The notes below the pieces were generated by a model, which saw nothing but the letters and a program-made list of their open reading frames with translations, was not told where the DNA came from and searched no databases. This document shows positions 24,842-32,430 of a stretch of 64,000 nt of DNA, in pieces. The stretch spans positions 34,133 through 98,132 of the forward strand of contig PLZF01000090.1 in assembly GCA_003152015.1 (NCBI GenBank), in the 5' to 3' direction. Made by a program: the position numbers and the translations under genes. How positions within the stretch are numbered: the stretch's first letter is position 1; every line of letters starts with the position of its first letter. Origin of the DNA: Acidimicrobiaceae bacterium (GTDB taxonomy: Bacteria; Actinomycetota; Acidimicrobiia; Acidimicrobiales; RAAP-2).

Positions 24842-26719
24842 CTACGCACTTTCCTTGGCGGCGCCGGCCGGGACCGTCACCGACCCGGTACCCCCGATGG
24901 CTCCGCTCGACGTAGATGTCGTGGCCGCGGCATTGGTGGGAATGCCGTAGTGCTGAAGGGCATACTCCATGATCGTAGAGAATACCGGTGCCGCCACCGC
25001 GCCCCCGTAGATCGGGGTGGGGTGGTCGAGCACCACCACCGCCGACAACACAGGCTTCTCGGCGGGAGCGAAACCGACGAAGGAACCGAAGAACGCCCCG
25101 GGGATGTACCCCAGATGGCTGGGGTCAGGGATCTGGGCGGTTCCCGTCTTACCCGCCACCGTGTACCCGTCGATGGCAGCCGATGTACCGGTGCCGCTCT
25201 TCACCACCCCCTCGAGCATGGTGGTCAATTCAGCATTGGTAGTCGAATCGATCACCCTCCGGGTGGGCAAGGCATGGGCGGCGGACATTGATCCATTGGA
25301 CGAGATAGTGCCGCGTACCAGGCGGGGCTGGACCATCACGCCACCATTTGCCACCGCGTTGTACGCATCCAGAAGCTGTTGGGCTGTGACCGCATCGTTC
25401 TGACCGATAGGGGTCGACCCGATCGAACTACCCGTCCAGGCATTGGGCCCGGGGACCAGCCCTTGAGATTCGCCGGGGAAGTTGAGCCCGGTCGGCTTGC
25501 CGAATCCCAGGTTGCCGATTTGGGCCAGCAGACGGTCCTTTCCGAGTGCTCCCGCGATCTGGATTGTCCCGATGTTGGATGACTGATCCAATATGTCCGT
25601 AGCGGTCATGCTCTGCGTTCCGTGATTTTCTGCGTCATGGAAGGTATAGGTGCCTATGGACAGCGAACCTGGGACTGAAAATGTCTGGTTGGGACTGATG
25701 ACATTGTTTTGCAACGCGGAAGAGAACGTGACCAGCTTGAATACAGACCCCGGCTCGTAGACCTGGGTGAGCGCCGTGTTCGAAGGTGCTTCTTCGACAC
25801 CGCTCGGGAGCGTGTCGGCTCGGGCGATGAGCGTTGCCCCCGACGACGACTGGGGGGAGGTCGAAGAGGTGGCTGACGCGGTGACGGCCGACGCGGATCC
25901 GGTCGATGGAGTACTCGATCCCGAAGTCGTCGCCTGAAGGTTGGCCATGGCGATCACGTCACCCGTTTTGACATCCATCACGACGACAGTCCCACCTAAG
26001 GCGTGAGCCGCCAGCACCTCGGCTCCGAGAGCCTGCTCGGCCACGTACTGGACGGATTCGTCGATGGTCAGCTCGATCCCCGTCCCGGCTTTGGCCGACG
26101 TGCCCGCGGCTCCGGTCGCACCGGGCAGCGTCACCCCGTTGGGCGACTGAAGCAAAATCTTCGATCCGGCGATACCGGCCAATAGTGATTGATATTGGTA
26201 TTCGAGTCCCGAGAGCCCGGAGCCTGCGGTTCCCACCGTCCCGATAAGCGGCAGGGCCAGCTGCCCAACAGGTTGGACCCGTTGTGATTCCGCCACCAGA
26301 TTGATTCCGGTGAGGTTGAGGGCGGTGACCTCCGATGCCACCGGATCTGCCACCCGATGCGCCAGGTAGACGAAACCAGAGTGTTCGGTCAGCTGGGAGC
26401 GGAGTTTGTCAGCCGAGAGGCCCAGGACCGGGGCCAAGGAAGCCGCCACAGTACCGGGGTCCTTGATGAGGTACGGATCGGCCACCACTGTCTGCTTGGT
26501 GACCGACTCGGACAGCACCTCACCGTTTCGGTCATAGATCCCGCCACGAACGGCGGGGACCGTCACCGTCTGGGTCAGTTCGGCGCTGGAGAGCGAGGCA
26601 TAGCGCTGGTGGGAGAATTCCTGAACTGCCACCAATCGAAGGATCATGGCCACAAACACCACGAAGAGCAGAATCCGCAACGCTCGAGTTCGGCGTCCAA
26701 GAAGGACGATGGGGCTCAC
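24842..26719 (-). CDS. ftsI: Septal peptidoglycan transpeptidase FtsI (PBP3, class B PBP)
   Basis: 625 residues. One N-terminal membrane helix is at about 12-30, then the PBP dimer domain (VPAVRGGIYDRNGEVLSES) and the transpeptidase domain. Catalytic motifs are the SxxK in YEPGSVFKLV (Ser325, Lys328), SSN in LDQSSNIGTIQ near 380, and KTG in VAGKTGTAQI near 535. Between IAMANLQA and LIARADTLP lies an unusual Ser/Thr-rich segment of about 35 residues (roughly 263-297). The ATG overlaps the ftsL-like stop by four bases. Confidence 0.95.
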   Translation of the reverse strand: MSPIVLLGRRTRALRILLFVVFVAMILRLVAVQEFSHQRYASLSSAELTQTVTVPAVRGGIYDRNGEVLSESVTKQTVVADPYLIKDPGTVAASLAPVLGLSADKLRSQLTEHSGFVYLAHRVADPVASEVTALNLTGINLVAESQRVQPVGQLALPLIGTVGTAGSGLSGLEYQYQSLLAGIAGSKILLQSPNGVTLPGATGAAGTSAKAGTGIELTIDESVQYVAEQALGAEVLAAHALGGTVVVMDVKTGDVIAMANLQATTSGSSTPSTGSASAVTASATSSTSPQSSSGATLIARADTLPSGVEEAPSNTALTQVYEPGSVFKLVTFSSALQNNVISPNQTFSVPGSLSIGTYTFHDAENHGTQSMTATDILDQSSNIGTIQIAGALGKDRLLAQIGNLGFGKPTGLNFPGESQGLVPGPNAWTGSSIGSTPIGQNDAVTAQQLLDAYNAVANGGVMVQPRLVRGTISSNGSMSAAHALPTRRVIDSTTNAELTTMLEGVVKSGTGTSAAIDGYTVAGKTGTAQIPDPSHLGYIPGAFFGSFVGFAPAEKPVLSAVVVLDHPTPIYGGAVAAPVFSTIMEYALQHYGIPTNAAATTSTSSGAIGGTGSVTVPAGAAKESA

Positions 26720-27159
26720 GGCGTCGTCGGCGGCGTCTTAGCGGAAGATGACTGCCCGGTATTGGGGACGGGCAGTGCCACGTTCAGCGGTACCGAGGGC
26801 AGATCAACGAACTGGGTGGGGCTCACCATTCCCAGTTGTCGGGCCTTGATAACGACGATCTGCGGTGCGGACAGCTGGGCCACCGCCACCTGAAGTTGTT
26901 TCTGCTGGATCAACGCCACCGCCGCTAGGCGTTGGGTGTTGGCCAAACGGATCTGGCCTTGGGCAACGACGTCATCGGCTACCACCACGGACAGCAGGCT
27001 CCCTACGATCAACACACTGGCGATGAGCATGGTGGGGCGGCGGCGTGACCGATGGCGGGCCCTCGGCGCCGATTCAAACAGCCGGAGCGGCGGGCGCCTC
27101 GGCGCCGGCGCGTTCCGAACCGCCGGTCGCCGAGCGGCCGAAGAAGCAGGCGGTGCCAT
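26716..27159 (-). CDS. FtsL-like divisome protein
   Basis: 147 residues: a basic Pro/Arg-rich N-terminus of 42 residues, one membrane helix (TMLIASVLIVGSLLSVVVADDVV), then a short helical, Gln/Ala-rich coil (IRLANTQRLAAVALIQQKQLQVAVAQL) and a proline-rich tail. Size, topology and position between rsmH and ftsI are those of FtsL, which pairs with FtsB and FtsQ. Sequence identity in this family is low, so the call rests on topology and context. It overlaps rsmH by one base (TGATG) and ftsI by four. Confidence 0.75.
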   Translation of the reverse strand: MAPPASSAARRPAVRNAPAPRRPPLRLFESAPRARHRSRRRPTMLIASVLIVGSLLSVVVADDVVAQGQIRLANTQRLAAVALIQQKQLQVAVAQLSAPQIVVIKARQLGMVSPTQFVDLPSVPLNVALPVPNTGQSSSAKTPPTTP

Positions 27160-28154
27160 CAGGCCACCTCACCATTGGCCAAGGAGTGGCCAACTGGCGC
27201 TGATATCCGTTCGATGACCCGTAGCCGGGCCGCTTCCGAACGACGATTCCGGCCGATCTCTTCCGATGACGGCCGACGTGATCCCCGTACCACCAACCGG
27301 TAGTCGGGGACCGCACCGCACACACACGGGAGACCCGGCGGGCACGTGCAGCCGCCGGTCGATGCGTTGACAAATTTGGCCTTGACCAGCCGGTCTTCCC
27401 CCGAGTGGTAGGAGATCACCACACACCGGCCGCCTGCACCCACCATGTCGAGGGCGGCATCGAGGGCCCGATTGAGTTGGTCGAGCTCCTCGTTGACGGC
27501 GATACGGATTGCCTGGAATACCCGCCGAGCCGGGTGGCCGCCGGTGCGGCGGGTGGCGGCGGGGATGGCTGCTCGCACCACTTCGGCCAACTCCCCGGTG
27601 GTGGCGAACGGGCGGGCGGCAACCACAGCCCGGGCGATACGTCGGGCGAACCGGCTCTCACCGTTCTCCGCGAACAAATGGGCCAAGGAAGCCTCGTCGA
27701 ACTCATTGACCACATCGGCGGCGGTACGACCCGAGGTCGGATCCATCCGCATGTCGAGAGGAGCATCCCGGCGATAGGAGAAGCCGCGCTCGGCGAGATC
27801 CAGTTGAGGCGAGCTGACTCCCAGGTCGAAGAGGGCACCGGAGAGACTGACCGAATCGAGGGGGATTCCCATCTCCATCTGCACGCCGCGGACGATGGCG
27901 GCGAGGTCGTCAAACCGGGCCTGACGGACAATGGCCCGCTCGCCAAAACGGGCGAGTTCGGTGGCAGCGGCCGCAACAGCCATCGGATCACGGTCAATGC
28001 CGAGCACACTCAGATGAGGGTGTGATGCCAGGATGGCGGCGGCGTGCCCGGCTCCCCCGAGGGTGGCATCCACAATCAGCCCCGGCGGAACCGGGGCAAA
28101 GAGGTCCACCACCTCGGTGGTCATGACGGATTCGTGCTGAAATGCCTGGCTCAT
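27159..28154 (-). CDS. rsmH: 16S rRNA (cytosine1402-N4)-methyltransferase
   Basis: 331 residues. The start MSQAFQHESVMTTEVVDLF is the family N-terminus, followed by the SAM loop VDATLGGAGHAAAIL, GIDRDPMAV, FDLGVSSPQLD, RDAPLDMRMD and the RRVFQAIRIAVNEEL segment. VISYHSGEDRLVK is near the C-terminus. A CTCPPGLPCVCG motif of metal-binding type is seen as in actinobacterial RsmH. The ORF stays open to 29180 but the family starts at ATG 28154. Confidence 0.96.
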   Translation of the reverse strand: MSQAFQHESVMTTEVVDLFAPVPPGLIVDATLGGAGHAAAILASHPHLSVLGIDRDPMAVAAAATELARFGERAIVRQARFDDLAAIVRGVQMEMGIPLDSVSLSGALFDLGVSSPQLDLAERGFSYRRDAPLDMRMDPTSGRTAADVVNEFDEASLAHLFAENGESRFARRIARAVVAARPFATTGELAEVVRAAIPAATRRTGGHPARRVFQAIRIAVNEELDQLNRALDAALDMVGAGGRCVVISYHSGEDRLVKAKFVNASTGGCTCPPGLPCVCGAVPDYRLVVRGSRRPSSEEIGRNRRSEAARLRVIERISAPVGHSLANGEVA

Positions 28155-28519
28155 TCGCAGCCCCACGACCGGTGCGGTGCCTGGGGGTGGAGTTCCCGAG
28201 CGACCAGCGTGGAAGCAAGCGGAGGAGGATTCTTCCAACTGTTCGGTCGAAGGGCTGCGCATGAGCCAGACGCGTTCAATGTGCACATCGGGTCGGGCAA
28301 CCGCCGCCATTGCCGCCTCATATGGCGTCGGGCGGTGGTCGGTCCCATTGCCAGCGGGGATGGCCGCCGATGTGGAAGTGGTGATGGTCCGAGTGGCGTG
28401 GGTCCTTTCGTTCGGGAGTTTCGGGTAAGCGTCGATCTCTGACGGGTCGAAACCTGTGGATCCTGGGCGCCGCCCGCCTTCGTCAACATGTCGGACAACG
28501 TGGAGACGGACCGCATCGC
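28155..28519. other. Long spacer between mraZ and rsmH
   Basis: 365 bases with no assigned gene. The rsmH frame stays open through it without a stop; the residues just before MSQAF (about PYEAAMAAVARPDVHIERVWLM) are weakly protein-like. However, third codon positions are less GC-rich than in rsmH, and no homology to RsmH N-termini is recognised. The spacer is unusually long for a pair that normally abuts. It may hold an rsmH promoter, but I see no clear -35/-10 pair. Confidence 0.5.
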
Positions 28520-28939
28520 TCAGCCGTCGTCGCCCTCGGTAAGCCGCTGCTCCTCGGGCTGCACTTTCTGCTCCCACCATGTGGGATTCCACAACTCCAC
28601 CCGATCGATGGCTCCGTGGACCAACACGTCCCCTTCCAAGCCGGCGAAGGCCCGAAGATGGGAGGGAATGGCCATGCGGCCCTGCTTGTCCACTTCCACC
28701 TCGTGTGAAGTCGACGCCCACAACCGAGCCAGGTTGCGGTCGCTTTTGCTGGTCGAGGCCCGGCCCTGCATGGTCTCCATCTGCAATTCGAACTCGTCCG
28801 GCGTCCATAACGACAGACATCCGTCCTGGTACTGGGTGAGAAAACCGCCATGATCGAAGGGTCCACGGAACTTCGCCGGAAGGATCACCCTCCCCTTGTC
28901 GTCGAGCGAGTGCTCGTACCTTCCGAAAAATCGTGCCAC
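28520..28939 (-). CDS. mraZ: Transcriptional regulator MraZ
   Basis: 139 residues with two SpoVT-AbrB halves. The first is FFGRYEHSLDDKGRVILPAKFRGPF and the second is SHEVEVDKQGRMAIPSHLRAFAGLEGDVLVHGAIDRVELWNP, each carrying the DxxGR motif. MraZ forms a ring that represses its own dcw operon. The promoter region 60-105 bases upstream contains AAAGTGG-type direct repeats at about 10-bp spacing, as expected for autoregulation. The 20-residue tail is acidic. Confidence 0.96.
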   Translation of the reverse strand: MARFFGRYEHSLDDKGRVILPAKFRGPFDHGGFLTQYQDGCLSLWTPDEFELQMETMQGRASTSKSDRNLARLWASTSHEVEVDKQGRMAIPSHLRAFAGLEGDVLVHGAIDRVELWNPTWWEQKVQPEEQRLTEGDDG

Positions 28940-28996
28940 TGGCGCTTGCTCCCACGATGCTCCTCGTAGTGCTCGGAAACCGATTGTTCGGATCCC

Positions 28997-29043
28997 TCCC
29001 TTTCACACCACTTTCTACCACTTTACGCCCCCGTCCCCCACTC
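28997..29043 (-). promoter_or_regulatory. MraZ operator: phased AAAGTGG-type repeats
   Basis: On the minus strand, in transcription order: GAGTGGG (29043-29037), AAAGTGG (29024-29018), AAAGTGG (29014-29008) and AAAGGGA (29003-28997). The central two are exactly 10 bp apart and the others are in near-helical phase (11 and 19 bp). This matches the architecture of MraZ boxes (tandem repeats about 10 bp apart). They cover the -10 element and the transcription start. Confidence 0.65.
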
Positions 29044-29048
29044 GTCAA
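29020..29048 (-). promoter_or_regulatory. mraZ (dcw cluster) promoter
   Basis: Minus strand TTGACG (29048-29043), exactly 17 bases, TAAAGT (29025-29020). Initiation near 29013 gives a leader of about 74 bases. The -10 overlaps one of the MraZ repeats, which fits repression by steric exclusion. Confidence 0.7.
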
Positions 29049-29193
29049 CAACTTTGGCTCCCCAATCACCAAAATCAGGGTCGGCTGCACCGGTACGGGA
29101 GACGTCTGCGGCCCGACAGAGTTGGAGAAAACCATCCACCAGTGCGCCCGCCACCGCCTCGGGTCGAACGGGACGGCCAACCCCTGGGTCGGC
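29023..29193 (-). pseudogene. Possible gene remnant upstream of mraZ
   Basis: A minus-strand frame between a TGA and a TAA encodes 56 residues that look protein-like (RPEAVAGALVDGFLQLCRAADVSRTG...WGAKVVDEWGTGA). It has GC-rich third positions but no good start or ribosome-binding site. Its stop falls in the mraZ -10. It could be the degraded C-terminus of an old gene or a chance frame. Confidence 0.25.
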
Positions 29194-29306
29194 TCAGGGT
29201 GGAATCACGTGATGGAGGTCAGGGCCCTCACCCGATGGCTGTGCTCAGACCTGGGAGCAGACCTCGAACGTTGGGATCCACCAGTACCGCGGTCAGCAAC
29301 GAAATG

Positions 29307-30023
29307 TCACGACGGCAATGCCTCGACGAGGGCGGCCACCATCGTGGGCCCATCGATGACTCCGCCGTCGGACGTGCCCACCAGGTCAACCACCCCCGCC
29401 ACCGCGTCGGCGAGGCCGAGCCGAGCCGACGTCCGTTCGGCGTCGGGGAGGTCCAGGACTCCTAGCAACTCGGTGGCGTCCCACTCCAGAACGCAGGCGC
29501 TGTGAAACCAGGCGCCGTTGCGGGTCCGACGCTGGGACACCCCCACCACTTTGCGCCCGTCGGAGGTGACCACCTCACCAGTCCCCACCCCTCCAAAACA
29601 GACCAACGACGACCAGCGCGTGCATGCCGCGTACCCGCCCCGGTGAGCGGACATCCCCTCGCACCCCACGGCTTCGAGCGCCGTGGTCCAGGCGTCTCCG
29701 AGCCAATCAAAAGCCCGTCCCACGTCGTCGTTCCATAGTGGATCCCCCCGCGGGACCCAGGCGTCGACCCACACCGGATCGCCCGGCATCACCAGGACGG
29801 CTCCCCCACCCGACCGGCGGCGAACCACCTCGATCCCCTGTGCCCCGGCTCGCCGGGAGTCGACCACGCCCTCGGCCTGGGTGGAACCCAACACGACGGC
29901 AGGTCCGGTCACCCGGCACACGGCAATGGCGCGTTGTGATGGGTGCGTTTCGGTCGCCGGCCACGACGCATGGAGCATTCCAGCCGCGCCGGCCCGCTCC
30001 TCGATCGACCACATGTCCCCCAT
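29307..30023 (-). CDS. Lipoate-protein ligase / BPL-LplA-LipB family protein
   Basis: 238 residues. The ligand-loop motif EVVRRRSGGGAVLV near residue 72 corresponds to the RR(S/T)GGGA signature of lipoate and biotin protein ligases. DGRKVVGVSQRRTRNGAWFHSAC contains the expected lysine and later strands. The family activates lipoate or octanoate to its AMP ester and transfers it to an E2 or GcvH lysine. Without a neighbouring lipoylated protein the substrate is inferred only. It follows the HNH gene by 14 bases. Confidence 0.8.
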   Translation of the reverse strand: MGDMWSIEERAGAAGMLHASWPATETHPSQRAIAVCRVTGPAVVLGSTQAEGVVDSRRAGAQGIEVVRRRSGGGAVLVMPGDPVWVDAWVPRGDPLWNDDVGRAFDWLGDAWTTALEAVGCEGMSAHRGGYAACTRWSSLVCFGGVGTGEVVTSDGRKVVGVSQRRTRNGAWFHSACVLEWDATELLGVLDLPDAERTSARLGLADAVAGVVDLVGTSDGGVIDGPTMVAALVEALPS

Positions 30024-30037
30024 CGTCGTCTATGCCT

Positions 30038-30568
30038 TCAGGCAGTCAGGGGCTCGAAGTGGTCGATGCCGCCGCCCAGATACGTACGCCAATCGTCGCT
30101 GGCTCCCCCACACGATGCGAGCAGCTGCACACGGTGGTGAGGCGCCACCGGCGTAGCTCGGAGCACCATCCCGGCCTCGTGGGGTAGTCGATCTTCCTTT
30201 CGGGTGTTGCACCACCTGCACGCCGCCACCACGTTCTCCCACGTATGTGGGCCACCTTTGCTCCGGGGGATGACATGGTCGAGATTCTCAGCCGCCGCCC
30301 CGCAGTACTGGCAGCGCGAACCGTCGCGGGCGAAGACCGTACGACGATTGACAGCCACCCGATACTGACGGGGGATGTGCACGTAACGCACCAACCTGAC
30401 CACCGAGGGCTCGGGGACTGTCACCCGTTCCGCTCGGAACACACGGTCAGTGGTGTGAAGCAGCTCGGCTTTGGTCCCCAGTACCAAAAGCACCGCCCGA
30501 CGCGAGGACACGATGCCCAATGGCTCGAAGGTGGCGTTGAGAACCAATGCCCGCCGAGAGGGTGACAT
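30038..30568 (-). CDS. HNH endonuclease family protein
   Basis: 176 residues from MSPSRRALVLNATFEPLGIVS, the usual N-terminus of a chromosomal actinobacterial HNH protein. The nuclease motif is CQYCG...NLDHVIPRSKGGPHTWENVVAACRWCNTRK, with two CxxC zinc pairs around the catalytic DH and N. These proteins are common housekeeping-region genes of unknown role and are not evidence for a mobile element. The ORF extends 25 codons upstream to 30643; that part does not resemble the family. Confidence 0.85.
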   Translation of the reverse strand: MSPSRRALVLNATFEPLGIVSSRRAVLLVLGTKAELLHTTDRVFRAERVTVPEPSVVRLVRYVHIPRQYRVAVNRRTVFARDGSRCQYCGAAAENLDHVIPRSKGGPHTWENVVAACRWCNTRKEDRLPHEAGMVLRATPVAPHHRVQLLASCGGASDDWRTYLGGGIDHFEPLTA

Positions 30569-30660
30569 TGGGGACCTGACGGGGACGGGCACCATCGAAT
30601 CCCCCGTCACCGTCTTCGCCTCGGACTTCGACCGTCGAATCACTAGATCGGAAATTAGCC

Positions 30661-31005
30661 CTATCGAGCCGCCGATGGGCGATTCTCCCGATTCCCCACA
30701 TCGTGCAACGTTGGTGCCGGTGCACGAGGGGGTGACGATCTACCGACCGACCGACACCATTCAAGGAAGGACACGACGTCCGGACCATTAGGGATGGCGT
30801 CAGCGTGTCCGTAGGCTGTGACCATCCGGAACGCCCAGAGCCGTTCGTCGGGCAGAGGTAGGAACGGGCGTCGCTTCCACCAACCGGGAGCCGCCAATCG
30901 ATGAGCAGTACCGAGGGCGGTCAGCCACAGACTCGGACGGAACACCACGGCCAGTACAACCGTCGGTGCCGCCGCCCGTGAGGCCACCACTGACTCCTCA
31001 GTCAC
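30661..31005 (-). CDS. Small conserved protein of unknown function
   Basis: 114 residues. The GTG at 31005 overlaps the ROK gene TGA by four bases (GTGA), so translation is probably coupled. The core VVFRPSLWLTALGTAHRLAAPGWWKRRPFLPLPDERLWAFRMVTAYG...DVVSFLEWCRSV recalls a small actinobacterial hypothetical family I have seen without assigned function. There is a short hydrophobic N-terminal segment (APTVVLAVVF), too short to call a membrane helix firmly. The track version to 31536 mostly shadows the ROK gene. Confidence 0.65.
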   Translation of the reverse strand: MTEESVVASRAAAPTVVLAVVFRPSLWLTALGTAHRLAAPGWWKRRPFLPLPDERLWAFRMVTAYGHADAIPNGPDVVSFLEWCRSVGRSSPPRAPAPTLHDVGNRENRPSAAR

Positions 31006-31949
31006 CCGTACACCGGAGAATCGGCTCGACCGAATACGGACCGTCGACCCACCGCCGCCGCTCCCACCAGTGGACCGTCCGCCCCGAGCCCGGCGGGGAC
31101 GATGCGGGTCCCCCGGGAAAAACTCAGCCGCGCCCGGGAGTCGATCTCTGTCTGGGCGGCCGAAAAGAAGGGCTCGCCGAACCCCAGGGCCACCGAGCCG
31201 GCCACCACCGCCAACTGGAAGTCCAACAAGTTGGCCACCGAGGCAACCGCTCGGCCGACAAGCGTGCCGGTTCGCCTCCGCACCTCGTCCGAGGCCTCCG
31301 TCGGAGGGCACCCGGTGATGGCCGCGATGGACGGTCCGGAAGTTTCCGCCTCCAGGCAGCCCCGGGCCCCACATACACACCGCTTCCCCTCGGGTTCTAC
31401 CATCACGTGGCCGATATGACCGGCATTTCCGCTTGCCCCATCGAGCAGTCGGCCGTCGAGCACAATCCCGGCACCGACGCCGGTGGATACCACCATGGCC
31501 ATATAGTCGCTCACCCCCACCGCGGCCCCCACCCAACCCTCCCCCAAGGCCAGCGCTTTGGCGTCATTGTCCACGGCGGTCGGCAGCTGAACCAGGGCCT
31601 CGAGCCGGGCCCGGAGGGGAAAGTCCTTCCATCCCGGGATGTTGAGGGGCGCAACGGTCTGGCCCTTCGCACTCATGGGACCTCCACAGCCAACGCCGCA
31701 GACAACCGGTGACGGTGCCGGTGCCGATAAGACCTGACCGATGATCGACGACATCGACGCGAATACCACCTCGGGATCATCGTCGCTCGGGGTACGGGTT
31801 TGGGCTTCAACCAGAATGGCGCCGCGGTCATCGACAAGGCCGGCCGCCATTTTGGTACCGCCGACATCGACAGCTAATACCACCAAGCCGTCCGACAAAG
31901 GTTCAGTCGTCGCGATGGAGGCGACCGCGGATCCAGTCCCGTGGATCAT
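31002..31949 (-). CDS. ROK family sugar kinase (glucokinase-like)
   Basis: About 315 residues. The ATP loop is VLAVDVGGTKMAAGLVDDRG, the catalytic site VDNDAKALALGEG, then STGVGAGIVLDG and the ROK zinc motif GHIGHVMVEPEGKRCVCGARGCLEAETSG with CxCGxxGC. Most such actinobacterial proteins phosphorylate glucose or a related hexose with ATP or polyphosphate; specificity is not visible. The start is uncertain: ATG 31949 overlaps the DUF3040 gene, whereas TTG 31898 or GTG 31883 would begin just after it. Confidence 0.88.
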   Translation of the reverse strand: MIHGTGSAVASIATTEPLSDGLVVLAVDVGGTKMAAGLVDDRGAILVEAQTRTPSDDDPEVVFASMSSIIGQVLSAPAPSPVVCGVGCGGPMSAKGQTVAPLNIPGWKDFPLRARLEALVQLPTAVDNDAKALALGEGWVGAAVGVSDYMAMVVSTGVGAGIVLDGRLLDGASGNAGHIGHVMVEPEGKRCVCGARGCLEAETSGPSIAAITGCPPTEASDEVRRRTGTLVGRAVASVANLLDFQLAVVAGSVALGFGEPFFSAAQTEIDSRARLSFSRGTRIVPAGLGADGPLVGAAAVGRRSVFGRADSPVYG

Positions 31950-32277
31950 GAACCGCGGTGCCGATATTCCGGTTATGAATCGACCGCGAGATATCGTCGA
32001 TACCTGCTTTGCCCATGCGCCGTGCATTGTTGGCGAACACCACGGCGGAAAGGAACATGATGACGACGCCGAGGAATCCGAGCACCACCGAACTCGAGAA
32101 GGTCAGGAACATGAATACGAGGGCGGCCACGAACACCAGGGCTGACCAGATGCAGTACCTGCCGGCGTGCCGGTAGACGGTTTCGGAGCGCACTCGTTCC
32201 GCGAACGCAGGATCCTCCCGATAGAGGGATTCCTCCAGTTCGTGGAGAATTCGCTGCTCGTGATCAGAGAGCGGCAA
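31903..32277 (-). CDS. DUF3040 membrane protein
   Basis: 124 residues. MPLSDHEQRILHELEESLYREDPAFAERV is the diagnostic N-terminus of DUF3040. Two hydrophobic helices follow (CIWSALVFVAALVFMFLTFSSS and VVLGFLGVVIMFLSAVVFA), and then a basic tail. It is an Actinobacteria-specific family of unknown role, often next to dinB as here. The start codon is TTG after GGGGAGGAG, which decides the start. Confidence 0.9.
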   Translation of the reverse strand: MPLSDHEQRILHELEESLYREDPAFAERVRSETVYRHAGRYCIWSALVFVAALVFMFLTFSSSVVLGFLGVVIMFLSAVVFANNARRMGKAGIDDISRSIHNRNIGTAVHDPRDWIRGRLHRDD

Positions 32278-32430
32278 GAACTCCTCCCCTCCGTCTAGTC
32301 ATCGATCTTGTTGTCATCCTCGACTCCATGATCGCGCACCTCCTTGCATAAAGCATCGCGCACTGCGACAAGCCCTGACAACGCAGAATCACTTTTCGCT
32401 CTCCACCCGCCCCGGGCGTCGCTGAAAGGC

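Noticed and set aside
28151-28516. 121-residue ORF between mraZ and rsmH
   Set aside because: Its composition (Arg/Pro/Ser/Thr rich) is that of non-coding high-GC sequence; no domain and no ribosome-binding site.
27159-29180. 673-residue ORF containing rsmH
   Set aside because: The extension crosses mraZ and its promoter in another frame; the RsmH family starts at 28154.
30038-30568. HNH nuclease as a sign of a mobile element or defence system
   Set aside because: The protein is of the chromosomal actinobacterial type, with housekeeping neighbours and no repeats, integrase or methyltransferase nearby.
32295-32430. Small ORF between dinB and DUF3040 (ending VRDHGVEDDNKIDD)
   Set aside because: It overlaps the end of dinB, lacks a convincing start and ribosome-binding site, and is too short to support.
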